64,000 nt of DNA from Kryptolebias marmoratus (lineage: Eukaryota; Chordata; Actinopteri; Cyprinodontiformes; Rivulidae): NCBI RefSeq assembly GCF_001649575.2, contig NC_051453.1, positions 19,102,502 to 19,166,501 of the forward strand, read 5' to 3'. Of this stretch, positions 26,745 through 40,239 are shown one piece after another (the first letter of the stretch is position 1; each line of letters opens with the position of its first letter). The notes below the pieces were generated by a model. The model saw only the letters and a list, made by a program, of their open reading frames with translations, was not told the origin of the DNA and ran no database searches. The position numbers and the translations under genes are program-made.

Positions 26745-26910
26745 CAAACCTCCATTATTTGGGCACAATTGTAATGTGAAATCTCCGTCTACTGCAATTG
26801 GCTAAATAGTAGCTCAAGTATTGAAAAAAGCTCTGATGAATTTCTCTCAAGCCTACACTCATTCATCTGTGCCACGCTAAGGCGATTCTTGTGCAAAGTC
26901 ATCTGTATTC
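26745..26910. promoter_or_regulatory. Candidate conserved noncoding element
   Basis: Includes 'tccattatttgggcac' and 'ctgcaattggctaaatag'. Repeat-free and of higher complexity than its flanks. Confidence 0.18.
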
Positions 26911-28526
26911 AGTAAACAAAGTGTATTGATGAGTTGACACTATGTGGCTTTGCCAGTGAGTGAGCTGAAGAAGAGATTATGTCCTTGAGCCAAAACCCAA
27001 TAGAAGTTTGAATAAGGGGATAGATGTGCAATGCTTATTGTTTCAAGAGAGGATAAGCTGTGTTCAACATTTAACTAACAGCTCAATACCTGCATTATGA
27101 AAAGGCTTGGAAATCTCTGACTTGTCCTAGTGGAAAAAATGTCTCAGAATAATAAATCCACAAGTTTCCATGAGTCCACGAAGATAAATCCTGGGGTTAG
27201 AATTTGTCTTTTGGGAGGAGTGAGATTCAACACTTGTTTTGATATCATCTTACAGAGTGATGTAACTAAAGGAGCTTTTCTGAGGACCAAAAACTTCCAC
27301 TGAGCGAGAGGGAAAAGGTGCAACTACAGCACCATATGGCATAGACTGAAGAATCCAGAAATCAGTTAATCCACCGGCCGTACGGTACAGGGATTATTCC
27401 TTCTGTGACTTTTGTCTGTTTTTACATCTTGCTTTTTGTTCACCCATCAGACAGTTTGCTTTCAAGCTGTTGTTATTCAGCTCCAAGAGATGTTGCATGC
27501 TGTTTACAACTACTTAAAGGTACTTTTTGAGTAAGCCTATACTTAGATACCCTGGACGGAAAACAGATGAGGAGCAGATGTTGGCAAATCTGATTTTTTT
27601 CTCATTTTCTCCAAGAGCAGCATTGATTTAGTGATGGAACATCTAAAAATGGAAAAAAACAAACAAACAAAAAAAACCTTAAACTTAAAAATAAAAGTTC
27701 TAGTTAGATTAAAGCATTTAATCATGTTTTTGTTTGTAATGAAGCTAGATGGACATTGCAGTGGCGTTATTTGAAATACTATATATTGTCAGATAGAAGT
27801 TGGCCATGTGTGATACAGATTTATGAGGCTGTTTTGACTTTCCGTGAGGTTGATTCAAATTTCCAAGTGGAATATCAAAACCATTGCATAGTAAGGTTGA
27901 CTGTTGGTCAGACAACATGTTCCTTTATTCCTCTTGATACAAGACCTTTGTGACCAAAGTTTAAAATAGAAATGTATTTTCCTCCCAAAGTTAAAATTAA
28001 CCACAGTAATTCTGTGTGTGTTGGTTTAGATGTTTAGATGTTTGTTAATCATGATGATGTTTGTTTTAAGATCATCACTGCATTTAAAGGCTAATCAGAT
28101 GTCAAAATGTGAGCTTTTTGTCTTTTGACAACTGGAATGCAAACAGACAGTTCGTATTGCACGGTAATCTTCAGATACGTTTCATGTCGTCATTTCTGTT
28201 TGCAGTGTGTGAAGGGTTATGTAATGCTATGTGTGTGATGAAATAATTTGATTTATTGTTGGGGTTCTCCAAGGACCAAGACAGTCTAAAATTTCACAAC
28301 ATGTTTTATGCACAGTTTTTTTCTGTTATGAAATGTTTCTTTTGTTTAAAAGGTTGATTTCGAAAAGCAGCTCTAGAGCCTTTCTCCCACAGCTACAATT
28401 ACTAACACTCACAAAGGCCTTTTGGGTGCAATGAGAAAATGTTTACCCTGAATTCAGGATGTTAGGTGGCTCTAACTCTCATATTACTGGGATTCAAATT
28501 CCTTTTTTAGTTGCTTGTTGTCAATG

Positions 28527-28590
28527 GGTCTGCATGGTGGTACGGTTGGCTAGTGCAGTTTCCCCACTACAAGAAGGTCCTGATCTTTCA
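28527..28590 (+). mobile_element. SINE head fragment, plus strand
   Basis: 'tgcatggtggtacggttggc' and 'ctacaagaaggtcctgatc' resemble the head of the 18.6-kb SINE. Confidence 0.4.
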
Positions 28591-28814
28591 AAGATTTTAA
28601 AATGTTTATAATTTTACGCTTCCAAGATTGGTAGACAAACACATCTCCTGAAGATTAGCAGGTGAAACGATGTGCCGAATTTATTTGCAAAACCTTTGGG
28701 CTAAAAACTGGGAGGAAAAAAAAGAGAAAAACCTTGTGTTTGTGCTGGTAACTGCTGCAATTGCTTTATTCTTTCTCCCTATTCTTTTGCACCCGGTTAG
28801 GTTCTATCGTTCAT

Positions 28815-28960
28815 TGTGTCAACCATCTGTTTTCTAAACCGGCCTGATCCTGCTTAGTCACAGGGAACTAGTGTCAGTCTCCAGAGGTCAATTGGAAAGA
28901 AGTGGGGAACACCCTGGACAGATTGCCAGTCCGTCCCAGACTAGACTCTGAGTTTTTCAT
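28815..28960 (-). mobile_element. SINE body fragment, minus strand
   Basis: 'cagggaactagtgtcagtct', 'aacaccctggacag' and 'ttgccagtccgtccc' correspond to 18683-18760 in the same orientation. The tail is decayed and the head is missing. It is opposite in orientation to the head fragment at 28527. Confidence 0.5.
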
Positions 28961-29734
28961 TTGTCTTTGATCTGAACAAAGATAGTCTTAAATAGCCTAC
29001 ATTTCTACTATTTGTTTCATTTCATTTCATTTTTTTAATATTTTGTTTTTGGTCTGTGTGCATTGGTGCAGTCAATACTGTTTAGAGATATTTTTCAAAA
29101 CTTTTGAAACTTGATAATTGTCAGCAATACATTTTCCAAGGCCCCCAGACGGCTAACTGTCATCCGATTGATTAAAACCACCTGACTGTTAATCCAGGAG
29201 ATTAAATACTTTTACCACTGAGAAATATGCAACATGGTTATTTCTTCAAAGAATCATTGCAGTCTGCAATGATGTTGTTGTTGTTTTTATATTGTAAAAT
29301 TGTTTTTTCCCCCATCTATCTATTTTAGGACTTGCGTATAAATCAAATGACATTTTACATCTTATTAATATAAATGTATGAAATTCTAAAGGGCACCACT
29401 GTAATGCTGTGATTTGCACCACTAACTGAGTTCAGCTGGTAAATTTAAATTGGAAAAAGAAAAACAAGATTTTTAAGCAAATCAGGCAATCCCTGATCAA
29501 AGCTTTTAATTGACTTGGGGTTTTATTTTTTACTTGAAGTTTACTTTGGTTGAAAACACCATGGCTTATCTTTTCAGTGTGATGTGAGTTTATGTCACAA
29601 AGACATGACTAAATACATTTAAAATCACATTATCAATGCAGTGAGTCAACCATAACCACCCAGTTAAAGTTTTAAATAAACCTGGTTCAAAATTGATTTA
29701 TAGGTCTTATACTGCACACATACAATTACACAAC

Positions 29735-29965
29735 ACACACACAGCTGACAGCTTGATCCCTCAAACTGGAAGCTTGCCTCAGTCATATTTCACCGCTCCA
29801 GTCATCACAGAGCGAGCTGTTACTGTCGTGAACCCAGACAATTGACTTGTTTGTGAGTTTGAGATCATAATTAACTCTGTCCAATGGTCAAATGTGATCT
29901 TTTTGCAATTCGTGCTTTTCTCATGTGAATTCCAGCCTCTTTGAGTCTTCATAAATTATATTTCA
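29735..29965. promoter_or_regulatory. Candidate conserved noncoding element
   Basis: Includes 'acacacacagctgacagctt', 'agatcataattaactctg' and 'ccaatggtcaaatg'. Repeat-free. Confidence 0.2.
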
Positions 29966-31182
29966 GAAAGATTTTAGTATGCCTTTTTTTTGTCATGGGA
30001 AACCCAAGTCAACTTAATTACCTATCCTCACATGGTAGACCGTCCTTGAAACGCCCAGCCGTAAGGATGTGTGCAGCAATTAAACTCTTCTCATTGTAAC
30101 CAGTTTTACATCCTCAAACACCTTTAGAAATGTGATTCTTACCACAGAGGACAATTGTTTAAAATAAAGTCCTCTCAGCTTTAGCCCCAAAACAAACCCT
30201 GCTTAGAGTCTCTTCCTGACATCAAGGGCTTACTTCCAAAACCAAAGACAACAATTAACATACAAGGTTGAGGACTGCTCCATGATCATTTTTCTCACAT
30301 TCTCTGGCTGTCTGCAGGAAGCTGCATTAAAAACGTCCTCCTGTTCAATCGTACACATTTTCTTTACCAGTGATAAGAAGCCGTAGGTTAGTACTTGTCA
30401 GATGAGGCTGATTATTGATGGTTTGATGTGATGTTTTATCTTTTCAAGGCAAGTCCACACTTCCTCTGATTCGCTGTTGCTACCTCCCAGACAGGCTTTA
30501 CTGTGTTGACTTTGCCCCAGAGTGCTCCTAAACCACAGGCACTGATTAGCTACCTATCCCAGAGTGACACGTGTAGCTCTGGGCCAGTGTTGAATAATGG
30601 TCCTTCATTTGATTTAATTTTAAGCTTTCATAGCTACAGCTGAGCTGTGGGGCTTTTTTTTTTTTTTTTGGTGGCATGAACCGATGTTGTTCCCAACACT
30701 GCTTTTTCCCCTCTTTTTTTTCTGTACACACAAGCAGTAATGTGAAAAAAAAAAATGCTTTTAAAAGGGTTAACCATGAACTTAACAAAATAGATTTTTT
30801 TTGTAGATGATCACAAACAGGAAACTATTATGATGTTGTTGACATCACCATAAGATAATGGTAATGCACCAAGTTGTTTGTTAACCACTATGCTTTTCCA
30901 GAAGACGTGCTAATTCTACTCTTCACCGCAAGTCTTAATCCCAACTGTGGACATATTTTTACCAAAAACCTGAAAACATGCAGTAGTCCTAAATTATACA
31001 GCAGTTGCTAAGGTTACCCTTGTTAAGATGAATGTAATAAATCAATCTTTATATTAGAATTGCTTTGTTTCACATATATGAAAAGTTTTTTTTTTTTTTA
31101 GTAGTTTGATGGTGGGCTGTTGTGAAAAGCTTAAATAGCTGTAACATTGTCTTGCTCTCTCTCCTTTTTATTTAACTACATG

Positions 31183-31672
31183 TGACTGGAGCGAACGCTG
31201 TTTGGTGGACCAGGGAAAAATATTCCATATAATAATTAATGTTTACAAGGCAGCGGTGAGACCAGCCGTGTTGTATGATTTGGAGACAGTGGGACTGACA
31301 AAAAGACAGGAGACAGAACTGAAAGTGGCAGAGCTGAAAATGTTGAGGTTCTCCTTGGGAGGGACAAGGATGGACAGAGTTAGGAATGAGGTCATCAGAG
31401 GTCCAGCACAGGTTAAACGTCTGGGAGATAAAGTTAGAGAGGCCAGACTGAGATGGTTTGGACATGTGCAGAGGAGGGACAGGGGGTATATTGGTAGAAG
31501 CATGTTAGAGATGCAGCTGCCAGAAAAAAGACAAAGAGAAGATCTATGGATGCAGTTAGAGAGGACATGGAGGACAGAGGACACAGAAGACGGAGTTAGG
31601 TGGAGGAGGATGACTCGGTGTGGAGACCCCCTGAAAAGGGAACAACTGAAAGAAGTTTCTAATTTCTAAGTG
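31183..31672 (+). mobile_element. RTE-clade LINE ORF2 C-terminal fragment
   Basis: The frame 31202-31669 (155 aa, the longest gap-free ORF in the window) reads VYKAAVRPAVLY, then ELKVAELKMLRFSLGGTRMD, RVRNEVIRG, RLRWFGHVQRR and a basic tail, the typical C-terminus of RTE/Rex3-like reverse transcriptases. The catalytic core is absent through 5' truncation. It keeps an open frame but has no start or transposition capacity. Confidence 0.8.
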
Positions 31673-33829
31673 TGCATTTTGCTGGAAAACCCTATCTCAA
31701 AGTTTACAATACTTTTTCAGTTGAAATGGAAATGAGAGTTAGCGATCAAACCTTTTGTGTGAGGGTAAACCTATTAACTAATTTGTGGTAGCACAGTATG
31801 CTGTGCTTTGGGTCAGAGTGGTTTTACACTTCAAATGATCATAACTAACAGGTTGAAAAACACTATTGAGAGATCTGACCTCTTTGTTCCACCATCATCA
31901 CAAGAACAACAAAGAAAGAAACATTTGCTATGGTAAAAAAATGTCCCATTCCTCCACAATATCATCACCCACTTCTAGGTAGGATTTCCAAATAATATTC
32001 CAAAAATCTTTAGCCCCAAATTAGCTGAATTGTAGGGCCCCTTGAAATTTTTTTTTTTTTTTTTTTTGCAGTCTGTTATTTTCCCACCAATTTTAATTTT
32101 TTTCTACCTGTTATTATTGTTACACATGTAAAATTAAAAACCAATACAGTTTGGAGAGAAAATTAACAAATTAAAATTCAAATACATGCTATCACACTCC
32201 TTTTGTACCGATGTATCTTACTGCATCACAAGTTTTCATGTCAAAGTAAAAAAAATACATAAAAAAAAATCATTTTATCAGTTGTTTTTGCCAAGAATGT
32301 TTGCTTACTAAATGCATGTTTCATTAATATTTATTTAAACACCATCAGTTCTTCCATTTAGTTGATGGCACTTTGAACTAATAAAACTACAAAAAAAAGA
32401 AAAGAAATTAAGGCTTGTTTGATTATTACATCCATCCATGTGTAGCATGTATCTGTAACCCACCATCACCCACTAAAACTATGTAAAGATGGATAATCTC
32501 TTGTCATTTGCTATTGATTTGCAGGAAATGTGAAATACACAGATTATTCCTTTGTTTGATGTTGATCCAAATATTATTTTTAAGTATCTACTGCAGAGGT
32601 ATGCGAGACATGGTTAAAGTTGCGTTGGGATATATTTACAGCTGTCAGTCAGTAACCTCCTGAGACGCTGATAAGCTAAACTCCTGAGACTTTGCATCTT
32701 TACCACTTGCAGTTTCAAGGAGCACATACTTCAGTCATGCAAGCCATCCTATTCTATTTGATATATCCCAAGCCAATACAAGCTGTCAGTCAGCATTAAA
32801 GTCAGATTCACATATTTACAGAAAAGTTGTGGTGTTTTCATTAGGGAGCAAAGGCCAAAAAACTCCAGTCAACTACTCAACAGCTGTTCAAAAAAATCCT
32901 GCACTTTTTGCGACTTTTAAGGTGTTTATTCAACAAGCGTAGCTGTTAACTTGTGGAATTGGTGTTTTCACGCCCAACTGATGAAAGAATAGGATTTTAA
33001 CTTTTACTGTAGTTCTGAAACGCTGCAAAACAAAAAAAAATAATATACTTAAACAGACTTGTTGTGAGTATTTTGAGCTGCATGATATCTCAATAAGACT
33101 TTTCACTCATGAAACTTTTGCCTCTTTTCAATTGAAGTGGTTCTGTTGAAAACCTTGATTGTGAAAGCTGGCACTTTGCACTATGAAGGCGAAAGTGGCT
33201 GTGAGCTTATATTCACAGCTGTTCGGACTTCACATAAATGTTCCAAATAAAACATTTCAGTCTTTCTGTTTGTAATCGAACACTGTTGCGCATCAGTCTT
33301 TTGGGGGTTAGAGTTGGTTCTTCTGTGGTTGTTTTGGTGATTTATAACAGAAAGATAGGGTTTTACAGGTTAGCACTGGCTCCAGTATAAAACCTCTTTG
33401 GAAGAAAACTCCTTGTTCTGCTCCTTCTTTATGGTTCCTGCATCTTCAGTTATTGGCACAGAAAAAAACAACAACAACATAAAAGATTCACAAGAAGTTT
33501 TAAATCTAAGGTTTAGTAAGCAAAGTTCAAACATTACACTAGTATTTGACAAAGGACAAGTCCTCCTAATTGAATCGCTCTGGAACACAGAAGTCTGTTA
33601 TAAGACATGTCTTTGTAGTAAATTTGCAGTTTGGTGTGTTTTTGTTCCCATATTAGATCATTTTGCTTTAGTTTGCATCTTGAGAAGACCCAGTTGTGAT
33701 TCTTCTACACTGATCAACAGATATAGTTCTGCTATAGACACACCTCCACCCCTTAAAATTTCCTGCCCCCCTGGTATCATTTTAAGAACCCCCAGAACAT
33801 AAAATTTAGCAGCAAAATGGGAAAAATAA

Positions 33830-33844
33830 TGTTCAGCACTCCTA
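33830..33844. repeat. Target-site duplication, left copy (LINE)
   Basis: TGTTCAGCACTCCTA, identical to 34463-34477. Confidence 0.85.
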
Positions 33845-34462
33845 TCCATCCATCCATCCATCCATTGTCTTCCGCTTATCCGGGGTCGGGTCGCGGGGGC
33901 AGCAGCCTAAGCAGGGAGACCCAGACTTCCCTCTCCCCAGCCACTTGGGCCAGCTCCTCCGGGGGAATCCCAAGGNNNNNNNNNNNNNNNNNNNNNNNNN
34001 NNNNNNNNNNNNNNNNNNNNNNNNNNNNNNNNNNNNNNNNNNNNNNNNNNNNNNNNNNNNNNNNNNNNNNNNNNNNNNNNNNNNNNNNNNNNNNNNNNNN
34101 NNNNNNNNNNNNNNNNNNNNNNNNNNNNNNNNNNNNNNNNNNNNNNNNNNNNNNNNNNNNNNNNNNNNNNNNNNNNNNNNNNNNNNNNNNNNNNNNNNNN
34201 NNNNNNNNNNNNNNNNNNNNNNNNNNNNNNNNNNNNNNNNNNNNNNNNNNNNNNNNNNNNNNNNNNNNNNNNNGAACACTGTGTCCAATATTTATATTCA
34301 TCATAAGGGGTCTTTGGGCTGCACTTCGTCTGGCCCCTCACCTAGGACCTGTCTGCCTTGGGTGACCCTACTAGGGGCATGAAGCCCCTGACAGCATAGC
34401 TCCTAGGATCATTGGGACACTCAAACCCCTCCACCACGATAAGGTGGCAGCCCAGGGAGAGG
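33845..34462 (-). mobile_element. Minus-strand LINE with assembly gap, flanked by a 15-bp target-site duplication
   Basis: The left end is (TCCA)n followed by 'ttatccggggtcgggtcgcg', the 3' tail of a very common teleost LINE read in reverse. The right part (34274-34462) matches the reverse-complemented 5' end of the same kind of element ('cccctcacctaggacctgtc'). 298 Ns (33976-34273) stand between. Both termini being present suggests an insertion that was not 5'-truncated. Clade not assigned. Confidence 0.7.
33976..34273. other. Assembly gap (298 N)
   Basis: An unbroken run of Ns inside the LINE. ORFs spanning it are artefacts. Confidence 1.
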
Positions 34463-34477
34463 TGTTCAGCACTCCTA
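34463..34477. repeat. Target-site duplication, right copy (LINE)
   Basis: TGTTCAGCACTCCTA, identical to 33830-33844. Confidence 0.85.
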
Positions 34478-34769
34478 CATTTTCCTAAATAGCCTCCTAC
34501 TCCTGAAACTTTTGAACCCCGTGGCCCAAACTATCAAATGTTTTATTTGGCCAGCCTAAAGGTAGTTCCTAAGATTTGGGACTTAAAACCCTACAACTCT
34601 TCAAGTCATATGGGGTCTTAAAGTCCAATTGTAGGGTTGGTTTTAGTTTGTTTAGGATATTTGTTTATGTTTGTATTTTACCTCTTCTATTCTCCAAATC
34701 TTTGTTTTGCTTCTTCTTATTTTAAGCTGATGTACGTGGAATAATACATCCTCTGTAGACTTTTGGTCA

Positions 34770-34965
34770 ATCCTACAGTCTGAGAGGGCGTATTTCAGGT
34801 GTGGTATTGATATCTAGGTACTCCTTAAGCATCACTCTGACAAAGGAGGTGAAGTCTTTCTCATTGAGTGCTGCATTAGGTCTCCATTGTTTAGATGTCA
34901 GTCTATAGCCCATGTCGCATTTTAGTGCCACCGGTTCATGATCAGAGATAGTTATGGGTAACATG
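34770..34965 (-). mobile_element. L1/Tx1-like LINE endonuclease fragment
   Basis: The minus-strand frame reads ISDHEPVALKC, then YRLTSKQWRPNAALNEKDF and VMLKEYLDINTTPE, resembling the end of the L1 ORF2 AP-endonuclease domain (SDH motif) and the linker after it. It is a short, isolated piece. Confidence 0.6.
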
Positions 34966-35009
34966 TTAATGACTACTATTCTATGTAGCTCTGTATTTCT
35001 TTTTTTAAG

Positions 35010-35260
35010 GTTCTTTTTTGATGGTGGTCATTGTGTGTATTTTTTACCATCTCTTAGTGATTTTGTGTGGCCACTTAGTTGGTTGTATTGCATCTATGCT
35101 GCTTTGTTGCCTGTTTAGGGCTGTATTTCAGGTTGGAGTCTTTTTGTGCAACTCATTATGTGCATTTTGCTGTCACGTTGCATCTCTTTCTAGTCTCTTT
35201 GTTATCGGCCATTTTTGTCTTTCTTGCTCTGGGTTCTGTTGCTTTTTGGCCCATTTAGTA
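35010..35260. repeat. Degenerate tandem repeat, unit about 20-22 bp
   Basis: T/G-rich sequence in which 'ttttgtgt..', 'tgcatctctt' and 'ttgt(t/c)(g/a)c' elements recur roughly every 20 bases. The 82-codon ORF across it (35018-35266), rich in C, L and V, is a by-product. Individual units are too diverged to define a strict consensus. Confidence 0.35.
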
Positions 35261-35531
35261 AATTAAATGCAGATACATATGTATGCTTAGCCACAAACAC
35301 ACACATTTTAGAAAAGAAACACCATCAATCAAATTGGACTCCCAGAGGTCTATGATGGAGAATGAAAATCATGTTCCACTTTTTAAAAGCAGTCTGATTT
35401 TCTTTATATAAAAAAAAAATTAAAGAAAAGTCTAAGTGGGTCAGAATGTAGTTATTTATTTATTTATTTTTAACTACGTTTTGTCCATTTGATACATTTC
35501 ATATTCGGTCAAAATACTTGCTTTTTTCTCA

Positions 35532-35551
35532 TTATTATTATTATTATTATT
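35532..35551. repeat. (ATT)n microsatellite
   Basis: A short ATT trinucleotide array followed by T-rich sequence. Confidence 0.85.
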
Positions 35552-35599
35552 TTGCTAAGGGTGGTGGTGCTGGGTGATTGGTGGAGGCACAACTCTTTG

Positions 35600-35860
35600 T
35601 AGTAGTCACAGCTCCAAATCTCATTTGTAATGGTTATCAGCTGGTGGAGCTCTTCACAATAGCTAATGGGGAAAAGAAATCGGTATTTGCCATGTTTATC
35701 ATTTGATTAACCTTCATATTATCTCTGTGTAATTAGCCTAATTATGAGAGGCTTTATACAGAATGTCTGATAGCTCCTTGTACAAACAGGTCTGAAATTT
35801 CCTGGCCTCAAACTTGTTCAGACACTGAGTCTGAACCAGCTTTGGTTGTATTGTTATACT
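35600..35860. promoter_or_regulatory. Candidate conserved noncoding element
   Basis: 'gtgtaattagcctaattatg' holds two TAATTA-type homeodomain cores, with 'gtttatcatttgattaacc' upstream. Repeat-free. Confidence 0.28.
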
Positions 35861-38800
35861 CTGTATTCTCGTGTGGTTTATATCAAAGATTTGTTTAAAA
35901 GTGATTTAGTTCTGTCTCATGTTTTCATTCAAGATGACAAAATGCCAACATTTTGATGCATAATCTCTTATAAGAAGTGCAAAGACAACCCAGCTAAAAA
36001 GAAATGTTAAATCTGCTGGCTGCCTTTGGCTCATTAGGATCACTATAGTAACCACACAGCTGTGTCTGTCATTCCCTGACTCTTGGTAGGACAGGCAGAC
36101 AGAGGCGCAGCGTAAAAGGTAAGCCTTAAGCAGGCTCTGTGTGGAAACTAAGTTTTATTGACACATTCTGAACTGTAAGTGGCAGAAGCATCTGGTAGTC
36201 ACACATGCATTTTTGTGTCTACAGGTAGGCCTCATTACAAATGGGGAAAAAAAAACTTTAGAAAGCTTAGACAATACAAAAGTTGGTGTCAGACATCATA
36301 ACATTTGAAGTTTAACATTCTGTGGTAAAATCTTTGAATCATAAAACCTAAACTGCAGCTGTGTAAGAACCATAAATACTATAAAAATGTATTTTTGTAT
36401 AATTTTTTTTTTTTGAGCTACAATAGAAGTAAAAAAAAAATAATTCAAAAATCATGTCGGAATCTGAAGAATAACAATTGAATAGTATTAGGAGTTTTTG
36501 TGCATTGGCATGCTTAATAAAGATGGTATCTCAATTTTCAGGAATTACATAATTTTTCCATTGCAGTCTCACTGAACTTTTGAGTGCAAGCAGGCAGTCA
36601 GTGGCCCGTTTTTAAAAATCACAGCCTATTTTGTGTGAGTGGCTTGTAAAACTGCATTCCTGGCTTTGCACATTATTTTATTGTCCTCCTCCACCCACAT
36701 ACTCACCTTGGCAAGAGCCCCCTCGTTTATGATATAATCTGCTGGCGTACACTTTTAAATGAAGGTGTAAAGATTTGGACCTGTGTTTAAATAGTTCTTT
36801 ATTATCAGCGTGGCTTTTTTTTAGACCAGGACATTTGCCTCTGATGTTTTCTGTCAGAGGAGAGGTCCCATGCAGGAGTCAAAGTATAGTTCCAGTTCTC
36901 TTGAGACAGGTTGGAGATGCCCACGATGACTTTCTGACTATTTCACACTATGTCACACTATTTTTAAAAAAATATGTTAGGGCTGTGTGCCTCTGCTTCT
37001 CATGCAAGGAAGTTGAGAACCCCACAAAGGTTGCAAGACATTCTATAGACATTCGGGAGACTCCCTTATGAATGCTATTCCCCAACCACTTGCAGTTCAG
37101 TGAGATGCCGCCTAAAAAGACTGACGTGTCCAAAGTGATGGCATTTAGTATTAAGACTAAAGATTGCCACTAAATCCAACTCAGTTATAAACACTGTAGA
37201 AATCTAAAATTGCTCATATCTCTGTAAGCAAACAAATAACAATTAAGTTAACATGGCCAGCCAGTTTGTTTTGGTGTGGAAAAAGTTGCTGCCCTTTCTG
37301 TTTTTGTCAGACTTGACTCAGTCGTTGTTTTATCAGGTTGGTGTCAGGATGCTGACTGGATCTGCTCTGATAGGGATCCTCTTTCTTGCTCAGCTCTGAG
37401 CAAAGTGTCTTTGACGCAACAAAAGGTGAATTTGCCTGCTAGCTTTCTTTCTCCTTATTGTCACGGCCAGTTTGCGTCAAGTTGCCAGATCTAGTTTATA
37501 AAGATCGACTTCCAGCAGGTGCTGAAACGTGATGGATTGTTGCTCCTATTAGACGTGAATTTGTTTGACTGTAATGTACCCAAAGCTTAGAAGAACTTTC
37601 TGTTCACTCCATTTTTAGACTTGTTTTATGTTTCCATACTCCTTATTTAGGTAAATTCAGCAGTTGTGCAGCTTCTGTTCTTCACAATTCAGTTTACATT
37701 TTGAGTCTTTTTACAAATGGCTATTGATGGCATCCAAATAAAAAGTTTTTTATTTTGTTTAATATCTCTGCTGGTGCAGTTTTGAGCACACCACTTGTAG
37801 CAAGAGTCAGTTAGTCAAACAACTGGGGCTAAAAGAAATATATGGTGACAAAATTGTGTCCAACTCATAAAAAGCTGTTCAGCAGTGCAACTACTGGGGC
37901 AAAAGTACCCAAAGTATACATTTAGGCTACAAACAAAGGCCAAATGAATCCACGTCTGAGACAAAAATCTACATCTCTGATTCAAGACTATTATTAAACT
38001 AGATTTGTTTTTGTGCAAACACAAATTACTTTTTTTCTTTTCACACAGTTTTTCTCCTGTGTATACGATGTAATAAAAACAAAGGCAGAAGCCAAGCATC
38101 GGCTTTTATCGGGATTGCTAACAAAGTCGTAATTGATTTGTGCGAGACAATGCTTGAAATTAGAAAGAAAGTGAATGTATTCATACATAGTTTTATTGCT
38201 CTAGTGATGTGACTTTTCACTCTTGGAACATTGTAAGAATATGTGTGTAATAAGTACAATAACAAAGTCCTGTCAAATTTAGATGCACCTTCTTTGCTCA
38301 AATTCACTAAAACTGAACACTAAAAGCCCTCTTTTTTATATATATTTTGCAAATGAGGCCTTATAAATAATAAACCAAGCTACTTCAATTACATAATAAA
38401 CATCTTAACTGTTAATTGTCAGTGTACTCTTAGAGAAAACCTGTCATATTAGTTGTTACAGTCCTTTTAACCAGTTCAGGTAGGTAACCTTTTTTTTTTG
38501 TTTTGTTTTTGCTCTGGCAGTAATGTGGCCATTTGTAGTCATTACAACTACATTTATCATGTCTTCTTTAGCTCCTTCTCTAGAATATACACTTTCTTGG
38601 CTCAATAGGGAATCTTAGCTGACATAAAAAAATTATCTTGATTGGCCAAAGAGGTTGAATCCTCTTTCAGCACCTCACGATTATAAAACGGCATTTGCAT
38701 TGCTAAAATAAATGCTACTTAACTTTTATCATTGTTTGCCTTGGCATTTCTTCTTTGAGCATGTGCATAGACTGATCTGTTGTATGAGTCTTGGCTCCTA

Positions 38801-39490
38801 TAAGTTCTTCTGAATGTTTGTTGTGCTCTTTCAAAGCCCCTCTTTCAAAATTAAAACAAAGGCACGCAAGGCTGATGGTGCGAGAGGGAAAAGCTGCAGG
38901 TCTTTTTAACCACTCCATCCTGGGAATAGCATTTTATAATCCTTAGAGAGTTAATATAACCGTTTGGTTCAAAAGCACCTATTGTTACTTTTTAAAATAC
39001 AACAAAAAGTAAATGAACTAAATTCGCTGAATTGCATATAAGTTAAAAAAAAACAACAATTTAAAGATATTGTGTATATTACGTTGTTTACAGCATGAGC
39101 TTTCTGTCATATCTGAAGTAAATATGAACTTCCTGTCAATAAAACTAAGCTACAAATTTAAACCAAACAGGGAGGTAAATCACTTAAATTGACAACATTT
39201 TACATTGCAGGTTCTTTAATTTGTTATATTTCTTTCATCAATAAAAAGTCACATGGTGTGAAACTTTCTCTGCAGAGCAAAAACCAACAACAATCAAAAT
39301 CTCATTACCAGTCTTTTCACATTGAACCATAATTTTTGATTTTTGTAACTGTAATGTAAGAAATAACTGTCATTTGACCTCGATTCCTTACTCCTTTCAG
39401 CTGACCCTCTGCTAATACTGTTTGATTGTATCAAGTCTTTCAGTCTTTAAAAAAGGAATTTCCCCAACTACTTTTATCAAATAAAAATAC

Positions 39491-39540
39491 ATAAAAGTTT
39501 AAAAATGTATAAAAGTTTAAAAATGTATAAAAGTATATAA
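39491..39540. repeat. Short tandem repeat, 18-bp unit
   Basis: Two identical units of ATAAAAGTTTAAAAATGT followed by a partial third. Confidence 0.8.
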
Positions 39541-40239
39541 ATTTATTGTACCTGACTGCATTATTTCCGTACATTAACAGGTTTTAACACATCAGTGTGT
39601 TTGTTTTTCATATACATATGTACTGTATAATGCAGAAAGGTTTCTTCCAGGTCAGGCTACCTTTGGTTGTGAGACTACACACAAACCCTTAAAAAAAACC
39701 AAACAAAATAAAGTCCAGTTGAAACATTTTTCAGTGGGCCCCTTTGAACCCTTGAATTTGATCAATAATTCAGTTGCAAAGTATAATTTTGGCCCATTCT
39801 CTGTTAAAGTGGCTTTGACTTAATAAATAATTCTTCCATGACTAAAAAACTTGGATTGGGGTCATTTTATAGATTTGTTGTCCAAGAGATAAAAAAACCC
39901 CAAAAAACCAAAATGCAAACCTTTTGATATGAAAAATTTTAACCAAAGCACATATTTTTCTTTTATGATGGTAACAGATAAGGAAATATCAGCAACAAGA
40001 GCCTAGATTTTGTTTTGGTCATAGTGTTTAAGTAATCTTGCCATGTTTACAGTGGCTCTGTTTCAGAACATCATGTTTGACTTGCCCACTCATCTGATGT
40101 CCTGAGACCTCAACCATTAAATTTTTAACACTTGAAAGAGGTCCTAAACAGCCTTTTGCTGGTATTAATATGTCAGCACATGGCGTAGTGTCACATTTAC
40201 AGCACCTTCAAATATTTAGCCTTTTGCAAAAGCCATTTT

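Noticed and set aside
31243..31584. 113-aa minus-strand ORF
   Set aside because: Antisense shadow of the RTE LINE frame, which has the recognisable similarity.
33398..33802. 134-aa plus-strand ORF
   Set aside because: No family signature, codon use like the surrounding intron, no splice context; judged a chance ORF.
33817..34382. Five ORFs of 142-182 aa around 34 kb
   Set aside because: They exist only because the N run contains no stop codons.
35018..35266. 82-aa cysteine- and leucine-rich ORF resembling a membrane protein
   Set aside because: It lies in a T/G-rich degenerate tandem repeat, which explains the hydrophobic composition.
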